Part shown: piece after piece, positions 10,933-20,839 of the stretch
How the letters are laid out: each line of letters opens with the position of its first letter
Numbering within the stretch: position 1 is the stretch's first letter
Assembly: GCA_000750105.3 (NCBI GenBank)
Contig: JPHH03000038.1
Location: forward strand, 1 to 64,000
DNA length: 64,000 bases
DNA from: Tolypocladium sp. Sup5 PDA-1
Lineage: Eukaryota; Ascomycota; Sordariomycetes; Hypocreales; Ophiocordycipitaceae
Direction: 5' to 3'
Translations under genes and position numbers: made by a program
Notes under the pieces: generated by a model
Told to the model about the DNA's origin: nothing
The model's input: the letters and a program-made list of their open reading frames with translations, nothing else
Database searches by the model: none

Positions 10933-11217
10933 TTAAACTTCGGCCTGATTCTTGTCAAAGTTCAGCCGGACTTTGGACTCCAAACTTCTCATCCCCTTCT
11001 TAGCCTCAAGGCGGCTGCGCAGGTCGTACTGGTTATTACCGTTGTTGTCGAATTGGCGTTTTGCCCACTGGAGCCGCTGCTTCACCTCCCGAGTGAGACC
11101 TGAGAAAGATCGAATTCTTTCCATCAGCTTCATGGCATTATGTCGAGTTGGGAGCATGATCGTAGGGTGGCTAAGCAAGGCGTCGGCGCTTTCCGCAAAC
11201 TCCTGGCCGCTGGTGTA
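10933..11217 (-). pseudogene. Possible NLR/STAND amino-terminal-domain fragment
   Basis: Minus-strand reading gives a helical stretch with MKLMERIRSFSGL, RLQWAKRQF and YDLRSRLEA. It resembles the end of the helical N-terminal domain that precedes NACHT or NB-ARC modules in many fungal NLR-like proteins, which typically has an R[IL]xWA motif followed by a coiled LRSRL helix. It stops at 10933 with no nucleotide-binding domain after it. The assignment is weak and rests on a short motif; the nearby WD40 and TPR fragments make it more plausible. Confidence 0.3.
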
Positions 11218-11429
11218 GGAACAGTCAGGATCTGGAACCCGATGCGGGGAGAGTGTCTACGGACTATTCGTAGACATGACGGACCGGTCAATACGGCCGC
11301 ATAATCATCAGATGGCAAGCGTCTAGCCTCGGGCTCATGCGACATGAGGGCCTGGGATACAGAAACGGGCAAATGCTTGCGGACGCCCGAAGGCCACGAT
11401 GGATCAATAAGGGCGACCCCTTCGTGGAT

Positions 11430-11670
11430 GGCAATCAGCGACTAGTCTCATACGCTTTCGACAGAACGATCAAAATCTGGTGCCTGGAACAGGCTTGTGC
11501 TTGAGAACTCTCAAAACTGTCTATGCAGCATGGTCGGCGGTCTCCTCGCCGGACAGCCAACGACTTGCCCTGGGCTGGTTCGATGAGGCTGGGATAGAGA
11601 TCTGGGATCTATCAACGGGTACTTGCGAAATGTTGCTCGCAGGCCACCACAAGAAGGGACTTAGGTACTA
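11430..11670 (+). pseudogene. WD40-repeat fragment (NLR-type beta-propeller relic)
   Basis: The plus strand reads SYAFDRTIKIW in one frame, then in another frame SSPDSQRLALGWFDEAGIEI and WDLSTGTCEMLLAGH. These are two consecutive WD40 blades of the closely spaced HSSxVxSVxFSPDSxRLASGSxDxTIKIWD type found at the C-terminus of fungal NACHT-WD40 proteins. A frame change lies between the blades and neither an upstream NACHT domain nor further blades are present. It is a short remnant of such a gene. The family is clear from the motifs; the parent gene is not. Confidence 0.65.
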
Positions 11671-13221
11671 CGCCACCCAGCATGAATCAGCCTTGGCCGA
11701 GGCTTTATTGTCTTCCATTTCCAGCTGCCGGAGTTGCTCCATTCGAATTATTTGCGTCTTCGGCTAATCGCACGGATGACCTGGCTCTCAGGAACGGAAC
11801 AACGCCTAATGAGTAAAGCCACATCAGACTCCGTTCGCTGCAGGCGTTGCGTCATGATACTCGGTGCTCAATGCCACATTGCTCAAGCGTTGCATTTTCG
11901 CCGTGGTGCCATGAACCCGGGGGGATTACATTGTGACTGAGCCAATCGGCGCTACTGCACAACCCTTGTCCCGCCTAATCCGGCAACTCTCACGCTTGGC
12001 GTCGTTGGTTCGTCGAGCTCACACTGAGGGGTTGCTAAATGGCCAGAACTGGCTGTTTCTTAAGCGGCCTGAGAGTCAGTGGAGCTCGTACGGATTGGTT
12101 GTACGTGCCTGTTCCCGCATTCTCATTTTTTCCTCCTTTCTTTTCTGTTTGTTGCTCTTCATCGCACATTCAACACAGAGCTTCAAAATGTCCTCCCAAC
12201 CGTATACAGCCCTTGACGCCGCTCAAGCCTCTCAGCGCGGCGCCTGGATAACCGCCTGGCCAGCCGACGAGCCATTCCGACCTCAGCCGTTAAAGTCGTC
12301 ATCGCACAATGCCGGCTTCGAGCCACCGTCAGCGACCCTGGAGGTGCCACCATTTTGTTGCCAGACCGGGGAGGGAGGAAACGGAGAGATGACGAAGCGG
12401 CCACAGGGATTAGGAGTTAACCGCGAATAACGGCACAATTGCCTGGCATTTTCTTAGAGGCAAAACGAGGAACCACAAAGGCGATGGTGGCTTGGGTATT
12501 GGTGGTATTACTGTATTTGTAGCTCTAAACAAGGCCGCATATCAGTCTCGGCAGACCCATGCGATGGCGATTCAACTCACTCCTGCTTGCTAAGTAGCCA
12601 ATCGTCGATGAGTGCATTGGTGATTAAAAAAAAGCATGACAGGGCAATTCTGGTAAGTGGACACACCGTCCTGCACTGCACAAGAGCGCCTACATTTCTT
12701 ACAACTCTTGGACGCAGTGTTCCTTGGGAGAGGCCGGCTAGCTGATAGAACGGCAAGGGCATGGCAAAGAAAACGCCAAAAGGGACGGCAACAACGCGGC
12801 ATGTTACCCCTTAAAATCAACCGTTCCTAGCTGATCGTCTGTGGCGTTTTGCTTTGAAGTGGAGCTTTGGCGGTTCGGAGCGAAGTCTGGCCTGTGCGCC
12901 CCTCGTGGCTTCATATTGCACCCCCTTCTGAATGTAAGCACAAGGCCACACGCCAAACTGGTTCTCTTCGTCTCCACAAACCTCTCTTCCTCGACCATGC
13001 GGCCTCCATTAATGAACATTTGGCCATAGCTGAGTTGCGACACAAGCATTGTGTACACTGCAGATTCTTAGACACCCATCTGGCCGCGGAACACACCAAA
13101 GTCCCATGCCGAGAGGGCTAAATCATCACCAAAGAAATGCACTGTTCTGGAAACGACAGCCCAGCGTTGCCACCTACGAACTCTCCCCTCTGGAACTTTG
13201 TCAGCAATCGTGTCAGCCGAC
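11671..13221. other. Mostly unassigned; possible start of a lost gene at 12188
   Basis: A pyrimidine-rich leader (12115-12180) runs into an ATG at 12188 that opens MSSQPYTALDAAQAS. The PYxALDA pattern resembles the start of some HET-domain proteins, but what follows does not, and the frame stops at 12430. The rest has only short overlapping ORFs. The HET idea is weak. Confidence 0.25.
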
Positions 13222-13692
13222 ATGGCTCACCTGTGTGTGGAACGGAAGCGTTGTAGGGATGCCCCGGGTTGCGTGAAAGCAACTGAAGAAGCTCCAGGAC
13301 AAGTTGCGCGGGCAGTCAAACATGGTCAGAGGTCCGAGTCTGGGCAGCGGCGTTCGGAGAAAGGCTATGGAGGGTGGGGAGATTTGTGGTCGGATGATAA
13401 GTCTCCGCGTGCTCCGGTCGCGACCGGGGCTATTGAGACTGAACTGGAAGAAGTGAAGTGCCCCATCTGTTTGCAATGGCTGGAAGTTAGCGATGCTGGC
13501 TACCAGGTGCATTGTTGCAGGCGCTCGTTTCACATACGCTGCCTAAGTCGCTGGCTAGCGTACAGAGAAACATGTCCTTGGTGTCAAGACACAATCAAAC
13601 CAGAGGATCAGAGCAAAAGGTTGCTTTTTCGAGTCAAGTTGATGAACTGGCAGCAATGGAGCCGACGATGGGTGCGGGGACAGTCTAGATGA
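13222..13692 (+). CDS. RING-type zinc-finger protein (putative E3 ubiquitin ligase)
   Basis: The 156-aa frame starts at the first ATG (13222); the frame is open further 5' to 13198 without another ATG. Residues about 80-120 form a RING-like module: CPICLQWLE, then HCCRRSFHIRC, then LSRWL and CPWC. The spacing C-x2-C...C...H-x2-C...C-x2-C fits RING fingers that bind two zinc ions and recruit an E2 enzyme, although the usual histidine after the third cysteine is replaced by a CC pair, as in some variant RINGs. The N-terminal half is polar and has no other domain. The family suggests ubiquitin ligase activity; the substrate is unknown. It stands alone among decayed genes and could be the 3' part of a larger gene. 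Confidence 0.6.
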   Translation: MAHLCVERKRCRDAPGCVKATEEAPGQVARAVKHGQRSESGQRRSEKGYGGWGDLWSDDKSPRAPVATGAIETELEEVKCPICLQWLEVSDAGYQVHCCRRSFHIRCLSRWLAYRETCPWCQDTIKPEDQSKRLLFRVKLMNWQQWSRRWVRGQSR

Positions 13693-13894
13693 TCATGTGA
13701 ACTACAGATAGCGTTGTGACGCTTACTTCGTCCAAGCAAAATATACTTCAGACTAGGTTATATCTATTGACCTGCGCGATGCGTTGCCGCCACCGATGTG
13801 TCAAATCTTGCAATCACATGGTTCGGTGAACGAAGAAGGCACCGTCCCAACCCTGACTAAGCGCCGAATAGACAGGTGCTCTAGGGTGAGCGCG

Positions 13895-14325
13895 TGATCA
13901 GGGCCGAGTGCCTTCCGATATATGACCTCTGCATCCGCGAATCGGTCTTGTTGCGCGTACCGGGACGCCCGAGTTCAGGATTGTGCTGTAGGCAGGACGT
14001 CGTCTTGCCCGGCAGCAATGGAGCTCAGGGCCAGCTTGTGTATCTCTTCGGCCTTTCTGGGGAACCCCAGGTCGGCGAAGAGGTCGCCCAGGCCTCTAAC
14101 CGACGTCCAGGCCGTCGCATCGTACGTTTCTTTGCCGCCGCAGACGTCTGTTGCCCACCTGGTGTACTTCTCGGCGTGAGGTAGGAGCCGCCTCTGCAGT
14201 GTCTAGGAGCCCGTGGCCGTCTCGGTGGGGACCATGAGCCCAACGGTCATCACTGCTAGCCGTGCAAGCTACTTTCTCTCGAGAGGCTCGAGCATTCCCA
14301 ACGCCCACGTCTAGGGAACAATTTC
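13895..14325 (-). pseudogene. Partial duplicate of the TPR gene at 19241-20839
   Basis: This interval matches 20140-20520 along almost its whole length, in the same orientation. It covers the linker after the winged-helix region and the first TPR repeats, including the parts that read TSIGGLGDLF and LPKKAEEMYK in the larger gene. Small indels and stops leave only short ORFs, so it is dead. It shows that a TPR-type NLR gene was duplicated locally and one copy lost. The flanks (13693-13894 and 14326-14737) contain nothing I can support. Confidence 0.8.
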
Positions 14326-14737
14326 CAGTCTATCACCTCTTACTACAAGTGTGTCAACATTGCGCGATACACACCATTCAGCGTGAATTTCACGTCCCGA
14401 CCTGCGACGAGCGGCGCCGAACGGAAAGCACACGGGTACAGTTGTTTCCGTGGTTGAAAAGCTAATTACCCTATCTGCCTTCCTCGAGCTTCAAAGGGTC
14501 CAATCCGCGGGGCCATCCTCTTCAGTGTTTCATGTTTTGAAAGCTAACGGCATTTTCACGTCGCTAGCGAACAAGTCGTCGCCCACGCCTTTTCTTTACT
14601 TCGCCCGGCATCTCGGAAGCTAAGAACGCCTGGTTTGATTTGGGGTCTTCCCAATAGAAGCATTGATTTCCATATTCTGTTTAGTCCACCCAGTCCTCTA
14701 ACCCAGTCTAGACTTCACGGCCGTCTGGATCCTGGAA

Positions 14738-16560
14738 TTAGACCTTAGCCTTACGCACGTACTTCTCTACCCAATGTCGCTCCCTTGAACCGGAACGTCC
14801 TGACCTTGTGGCGGAAGTGGAGGGCTTCGCAGCTAGTCGAGCAGCGTTGAGACGCGTTCGACTCTTAGAGGGGCGACTTCCGATGGAAGATGGGGCTGGA
14901 CTGAGGGACTGCCGGTAACGCCTCGGACGGATTGTGCCAGCAATGAGGCTTGACGTGAAGCTCGACGGAAAGCTCATGGATCATTCATCACGGTCTAATG
15001 CCGTCGATTCCTGACTTGGGTTCTGCGAATCGTCGGAGAAAAGATGCTGGGGTGCAGCTTCGCTGTCGTCTGGATGGTCATGTTGGTGGCCGCTGGAGTC
15101 GGGAATTTGTTGCTGGAGTGCACGATGGGCATTCTGCTATGCCGTAGAGTCCATGCGGTCCACAGAGTCGCAAAGGTCCGGGTCTCTGTCATGGCGTGTC
15201 ACGGGGACACTTGCTTGATGAGTCACCTACGCTGCCGGAATTGTTTTGGAGTCTGCTGCCTGAATGAACGCATCTCGGTGCTGTTTCGCTAGATCCCCGG
15301 CATTCCTGAATGCCGAAGCTCCTTGTACGAAAGTCTCACGATCGTTTGTCAAAGCATAAGCTTTCAGCCGCGTCATATGATACAGAGGCTGGCCCCCGAC
15401 CGTAGTTGGTGCGGTCGCATGATGGGCGTACAGCTTAAGCGTGCCGTCGTTAAAGGAGTTCGCATTCTTTTTCGTATGTTAGCTCGCCCTCGCCGTAGTT
15501 TTCAAGCGCGTGCGTAGCGCGAGTTCCGTATGCCGCGTCGAAACATGCCTGCCTCAGCGCAACGTCTGTACTACCCTTGGGAGCCTTCACCTCTAGAAAG
15601 AAATTGGGCGCCGCCGGAACACCTGCATGCTTCGTAGGTACGATCATCGGGCCCAGGCCTGTGCTCACTTCTCTATTGATAGTTCCTGGGCGAGCTCCGT
15701 CGACATAGCCTGGGACGGACTTAACAGTAGCTTCGTTTGTCGGTGATTCAAAGTTGGTAAATGGCAGATGACCCTCTTTTCGGAATGTCGGCATGATTGG
15801 GATCACGCTGCGCATCACAGTGTCTTCCGACTTTGTCTTATTCTTTCTCTTGAAATCACGAAATACCGACTCGGAAAAGCGCGATGGCGAAAGAGAAGAT
15901 CTGGCAGCCAAAAAGTTCTGACGAACACTGTCCACGTTACCAAGGTCTGGAGTTGGACGGTCCTCCGAATGCTCCATATCCTTCAGGGTAACAACTGTTA
16001 TCGACAAGATGTTGCTCGAATTGTCGTCGTGTGATGAGGGCCCCCCGGCCCTGGAAACGGTCATGGCTTTCGTGGATTGTGTACGCCGGCTTTGGGAGAG
16101 AGCGGAGGAAGAGCTGGGGCCAGTGTGCGTGCAACGCCTTTCGGCCCAGGTCACTGGCCAGGTATGATTAGTCGAGACCCTGAAAGAATAGAGCGATAGA
16201 GCCTTACCCCTCGAAGATCATGAAGATCTGGACTACCGTGCCTTACAAATCGAGCAAGATCTTTAGAGACACCCACTTCAACTGTAGACCTCGTCGGATG
16301 AGGTTGTGCCTTGTTTCGCCGGTCTAGTTCTCGCAGAGCACGATGCGTGAGCCAAACCTTTGACAGGTTATTCCAAAATGATGGTGAGAAGTTGGACGAA
16401 CAGCGCCGGCCAATTGTCGGCTTAAACCTCTTCTCTGGAGGATTGTCTTGCGAGGGATTGTCTGCAATTTCTTCATCGGGGTTGGGAGACAAGGGACTGT
16501 GCTGTACACGATTGATCTTGGCTTGGCTAAGGATTACCATGACGCCGAGGGGCATCGGGC
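14738..16560 (-). pseudogene. DUF7924-like fungal protein, frameshifted pseudogene
   Basis: Minus-strand frames joined end to end give the parts of a large uncharacterised fungal family in order. These are LSKVWLTHRALRELDRRN and DLARFVRHGSPDLHDLRG (16500-16250), FEQHLVDNSCYPEGYG in another frame (about 16010), and FRDFKRKNKTKSEDTVMRSV. PTKHAGVPAAPNFFLEVKAP follows, then after a frame change near 15467 NDGTLKLYAHHATAPTTVGG and AFRNAGDLAKQHRDAF, and finally a basic Ser/Arg-rich tail ending at 14738. At least three frame breaks and an in-frame stop after the conserved domain make it non-functional unless unusual splicing occurs. The core resembles restriction-like nuclease folds in some annotations, but I cannot verify that. 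It is often multicopy in fungal accessory DNA. Its 5' end runs up against the casein kinase fragment on the other strand. Confidence 0.75.
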
Positions 16561-16624
16561 TTTGGAGGGCCGCTCCTTTGCCAGCACCTGTTGATATGCC
16601 AGTCTCAACAATCACAACGGACGC

Positions 16625-16990
16625 GGTGAGTACCCACAAGCCCGGTGAGCGCTGCTGCGCTGACAATGGGACAGAGCAGTATTGGAGTGACGACCTGGAA
16701 TCACTGGGATATGTGTTGTATCTCGCTCGCGGCTTGCTGCCGTGGCAGTGCTTGAAGGCACCAACAGACAAGCGCAAGAACGAGCTGATCAGGGAGAAGA
16801 AAAGAAGCCTATCGGTGGAGGCACTCTGCGAAGGACTCCCGGAGGAGTTCGCCACCTACATCGACTACGTTCGGTCCCTGGGATTCAAGGACAGGCCCGA
16901 CTACACGTACCTTCGTCGACTCTTCCGCCGTCTATTTAGAACTCTGGGTTTCAAGCACGACAAAGTTTTCGATTGGACGGAGCCCCAGCA
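16625..16990 (+). pseudogene. Casein kinase I, C-terminal lobe fragment
   Basis: The plus frame open from 16311 to 17045 is kinase-like only from about 16625: [20 protein letters not shown], then LKAPTDKRKNELIREKKRSL, CEGLPEEFATYIDYVRSLGF and DRPDYTYLRRLFRRLF. These are the hallmark helices of the CK1 C-lobe (normally [26 protein letters not shown]). The ATP-binding lobe, the HRD-type catalytic loop and the DFG motif are all absent. Upstream of 16625 the frame overlaps the start of the DUF7924-like pseudogene read on the other strand, so the fusion point is a junction and not a domain boundary. It is a remnant of a duplicated CK1 gene, common in fungal subtelomeric or accessory DNA. Confidence 0.75.
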
Positions 16991-18225
16991 CCTAGTGTTC
17001 AGTGGTGTAGCGTTCTTAATGTTTACATCAATGTATGTCTGTTGAGCCTAAGTTTGAAGCCGATGGGTTGAATTCGACCCCCTTTATTGGTATTAATGGA
17101 TGAAGTAGATAGTTCATCGTGCGTTTATTGTACTGGGTTTGACGCCCATGAAGTGCTCGTCTTGACTAAGATCCCTAAATGACGGCCTCTTGTCCGGGTC
17201 TGTATCAAAGAAGTGCCAGGATATAACGCGAGAACCGACTCCTGACGTCCTCGGGTAGCTTGTTGATCAAAGTGTCTTCTCCTCATCGCAGTTTAGCGAG
17301 ATGGGAGTTGTACTAGCTCAGAAGCTCACTACTGAAGCGGACCAGAGACGGCCTAAAAATGGACCAGCCATCTGTCAAGACGAAGTAGATCTGGGTATCG
17401 TTAGAGACGCAGCGACGGCCGGGGCAGCGAGTAGGGCAAAGTAGGGCGTACCAATTGGCCCAGATACCGGCTATCGGCCTTGAATGGCTGGTTTGTCCTC
17501 TTGTCTCTGATTAGGAGCTCGGGTGGCTGCACGGTCCCTGAGGGGAACGCCTCCGAACCACAATGCGTATTCTTTATGGGTATGTGTGCTTTGCCCATAG
17601 ATGCGTGTGAGCAACACAACCTCAGGGCTGCCGAGAGGAACGGCAAACCACGAATGCAGGTTGAGCACGCGGAGTCACCAGACGGACGTGCTGGCAGACC
17701 AGGCGCACGAGCTAATGGAGGTGGCCTGCTGCTAGCCGAGGCTTTCCCGGCGGCAATATTGGTTGCGTCAAAGAAAGACACAGACAGCGCGAGGAAAGAA
17801 CAAGCGGTCTCGTGGAGCCGGACAAGAGTATGCACGCGCTGATACTCGGTGCCATCGGTCTCGGGAGCCCTGGAAGACCAGAGAGTCCTGTTGCTGAGAA
17901 TGTGAGTGCATGCTGGTTTCGCAAATTTGGCTCGGACAGGTCTGATGCATTTTGTGCAGAACGGGCAACGCCAGTAGCGAATCGGGGCGTGGAGCAGCCA
18001 CGTGTGACCGCTCCCCCAGACTCATTAGAGTAAACAATGACCACAGGAAGCACTCGTAGTGGTCCGTTGTGAGGTGGACGAGGCAGGCTTCCTGTCCTAG
18101 TGCTGGTATGAAGCAGGGGTGGAAGTGCGTTTGGCAACTTACCAGCCCGGCGGATACCGGCAGAGACCACGAGTGGTGCCATCTCAGGAGTGGTACCTTT
18201 GATTGGAAACTCGTCAGCGTTTGGC
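16991..18225. other. No supported gene
   Basis: Overlapping ORFs on both strands at 17400-17840 and 17712-18350 have no recognisable domain. The longest (minus 18350-17712) is extended mainly by the 15-bp tandem repeat at its start. Confidence 0.45.
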
Positions 18226-18300
18226 ATCTCCACCGCCGGCATCTCCACCGCCGGCATCTCCACCGCCGGCATCTCCACCGCCGGCATCTCCACCGCCGGC
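18226..18300. repeat. 15-bp tandem repeat, 5 perfect copies
   Basis: The unit atctccaccgccggc is repeated five times without a mismatch. Being a multiple of three it stays open in any frame, giving a TAGIS pentapeptide on plus and MPAVE on minus. Perfect copies suggest recent slippage expansion in an otherwise decayed stretch. Confidence 0.95.
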
Positions 18301-19240
18301 AGCCACCCGCCGCCGCCCCGGCAGTCGTTCATTCTGCTGAGCACCGCCACCTTTTACGACGCCGATGACCGAGACGTATGAAGGTGCGAAGACACCCTCT
18401 GACAGATTCGCAGTACAGCAGATAGCACCAAAAAGCAGAGGATCACAGGGAGGGTATGATTCCCTCCTTTAGGAACATACTCATGTGATCGAAAGAAAGG
18501 GTCAGACGACCTCGGAGGCTGTGTTCGCCTTGCCTCTCATCTAAACCTGAATGGAGTCGAGAGCGACCGGGAAAGGAACGCGAATCGAAGCTATCCAACA
18601 AGCTACTTCGGCAGCTAGTCTGTTGAGATTGCACTGAAAAGGAGAGGCAGCCCCACTGACTCTCTGCATCTTGCCCTTGCAACATCTTGGGCCCCGAACT
18701 CGAGCCCGACTCGAGTATTCATACCAGGATCTCCACGGTGCGGAGTGTTTTTGGAGTGTGAGGTCTCGCCTGTCCTTTTGCACCTCCGGGTTGGCAGTGC
18801 GTAGCGACGCAACGACGAACACTAGCGAGGCAAAGCTCCTTCAAGAGGTCAAGGGGTTGCATGGAAACACGGAGGACGATTCGCAGGCGCATGCCAGAAA
18901 AACAGGGCATGACATGAGGTGGTGTCCCTTGGGCGTGGGTGTGAGCGATAACCGAGCGAGACGCTGCATTGCTGATGAGGACAACTCGGACATCTCTTTC
19001 GGCTTCGGAAGCGGAGGAGTCCGGAGGAGTTGCGCGCCAAGGAATCCTAGATCTAGCAATAACGATCCTCAGATGCCAACCGTGCCCCTTGGGTCCACAA
19101 TCCATGGTAGGCGTCCTCAAACCGGCAGGTGCAGAACTATGCAAGGAGGGCTGACAATCGCTCCCCTCTGCGAAACACGTTTCGACATGCATCCCGCCAC
19201 TTCCTGGGACCGGATTGCTCGGATTCTGATGGCCTTCCTG
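18301..19240. other. No supported gene; 3' flank of the TPR gene
   Basis: Overlapping plus (18671-19318) and minus (18719-19192) ORFs of 150-215 codons have no motif I recognise and I treat them as chance. The interval lies just downstream of the stop of the TPR gene and may hold its 3' UTR. Confidence 0.45.
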
Positions 19241-20839
19241 TTAGCTGCAAAGCCATCTCGGCTCGCCAGGGGGAAACGAACCTTGCATCGACGTCATGTT
19301 CCGCAAGGCATGGACTGACTTAGAGTGGGAAGGGCCCAGAATAGCTTGGAAACCAGCCGACGCCCAGCGAAACATCGTCACGGCCTCGCTCTGAAGGCCC
19401 TGCTCGGCATAATGCGTGGCCAAGTTGTGAACTGTGTGAAGAGTGGACAGGTGTAGCGGGCCGAGCGCTTTGCGCTTGCCATCCAGCGCGAAGAGATACA
19501 TGGCCTCTGCTTCCTCGTTGCGACCCAGGTGTGTATAGAGTGTGCCCAGGTTGTTGGCCGTGCCGAAAATAAGGGAGTGGCCGGACCCTAATGCCAGTTT
19601 GTAGCCTTCCAGTGCCCGCTCGTACAGACACTCCGCCTCCTGGAAGAGGCCTCTTTTCTTGAGGAGAGTGCCTAGGTTGTTCACTGCGTTGAGGGCCAGC
19701 AAGTGGTCCGGTCCAAAAGTGCTTTCATATCCTTCCAGTGCATGTCGATACATAGCCTCTGCCTCCTTCAACCGGCCTTGGTCGGCGTAGAGTATGCCCA
19801 GGTTGTTGATCGTGTTGAGCGTAGATACGTGGTGTGGCCCGAGCGCCCTGTTGTGGCCTTTCAACGCCGTGTAGTACCACTGCTCCGCCTCGGCAAGCAA
19901 CCCTTTCTGGGCATACAAGTCGCCCAGGCAGTTGATAGTATTGAGAGTCGAAGGGTTCTCTAAGCCGAAGGCCTTCATTTTCCCTCTGAGGGCCCTGTCG
20001 TACATTGTCTTCGCGTCATTGAGTCGTCCCTGAGCGGCAAATAAGCTGCCGCAATTATTCGCAACTGTGAGTGTGAACGCGTGTTCCGGACCCAAGGCTC
20101 TTTCGCCGCCTCTGAGAGCCTTCCAATACAAAGATTCTGCCTCAGAAAATCGGTCCTGTTGCGCATAGAGGCCTCCTAAGTTGTGCATCGTGCTGTAAGC
20201 CAGGATGCCATCCCGCCCAGGTGACGTAGAGTTCAAGGCCAACTTGTACATCTCTTCGGCTTTTTTGGGAAGACCAAGGTCGGAGAATAGGTCGCCCAAA
20301 CCGCCAATTGACGTACAGGTCGTCGCATTGTAGTGTTCTCTGCCGTCGTAGATGTCTGTTGCCCATCTGGAACACTTCTCAGCGTGAGGCAGGAGCCGCT
20401 TCTGCAATACCCAGAAGCCCTCGGCCGTTTCGGCGGGAACCACGAGTCCAACAATCATCACTGCTAGCCGTGCAAACTGTCTTTCCTCGGGAGGCTTTAG
20501 CATGCCCACGGTCAATTCGTGGACCGCCGGATGCAGGGCATAGCTGCCCGAGCCCTGTTCATGAACAATCGAAAATCGACGGAGGAGCCTCAACGTTCTA
20601 TGAAACATGGTCTCGCTGCTCGCCAAATCGCGAAGCCACTTCGGCGCAATTGTGCAGTCAGTGGCTGCCTCTCGCAACAGACCATGCCACAGATCTCTAC
20701 CGTCGATGAAAGCCCAGAGGAGGACCAAGTTGGCGGCATGGTGACTCTCTGCTTGTATCGTTTCGAAGGACGACATCCACGTTCGTCCGACGCTTGGTTT
20801 CCTACAATTTTCCGTGAACTGATGTTTTTTCACACTCAT
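19241..20839 (-). CDS. Kinesin-light-chain-type TPR protein, NLR-like without its NTPase module
   Basis: The 532-aa uninterrupted frame starts at ATG 20839. Residues about 20-120 resemble the winged-helix/ARC2-like stretch that follows NB-ARC in fungal NLRs (NLVLLWAFIDGRDLWHGLL, then RFSIVHEQGSGSYALHPAVH). From about residue 165 eight 42-residue TPR units follow, each of the form LGxLYxxQGRxxEAExMYxxAL-x-GxxxxLGPxH. In the family the NB-ARC switch binds nucleotide and the TPRs sense a partner. No P-loop or NB-ARC is seen here, and the 5' flank (20840-21716) offers none. It is therefore either a 5'-truncated NLR or a TPR-only derivative. The intact repeats argue against long neglect. A partial dead copy lies at 13895-14325. 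The ATG may be fortuitous if an upstream exon exists. Confidence 0.72.
   Translation of the reverse strand: MSVKKHQFTENCRKPSVGRTWMSSFETIQAESHHAANLVLLWAFIDGRDLWHGLLREAATDCTIAPKWLRDLASSETMFHRTLRLLRRFSIVHEQGSGSYALHPAVHELTVGMLKPPEERQFARLAVMIVGLVVPAETAEGFWVLQKRLLPHAEKCSRWATDIYDGREHYNATTCTSIGGLGDLFSDLGLPKKAEEMYKLALNSTSPGRDGILAYSTMHNLGGLYAQQDRFSEAESLYWKALRGGERALGPEHAFTLTVANNCGSLFAAQGRLNDAKTMYDRALRGKMKAFGLENPSTLNTINCLGDLYAQKGLLAEAEQWYYTALKGHNRALGPHHVSTLNTINNLGILYADQGRLKEAEAMYRHALEGYESTFGPDHLLALNAVNNLGTLLKKRGLFQEAECLYERALEGYKLALGSGHSLIFGTANNLGTLYTHLGRNEEAEAMYLFALDGKRKALGPLHLSTLHTVHNLATHYAEQGLQSEAVTMFRWASAGFQAILGPSHSKSVHALRNMTSMQGSFPPGEPRWLCS

Noticed and set aside
10777..11103. Plus ORF of 108 codons
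   Set aside because: It overlaps the more protein-like minus reading at 10933-11217 and shows no motif.
12188..12430. HET-domain gene start
   Set aside because: Only PYTALDA resembles HET proteins; the following residues do not and the frame ends early.
16151..16324. Treating the 16311-17045 plus ORF as a full kinase gene
   Set aside because: Only the last ~120 codons match casein kinase I; the rest overlaps the DUF7924-like coding sequence on the other strand.
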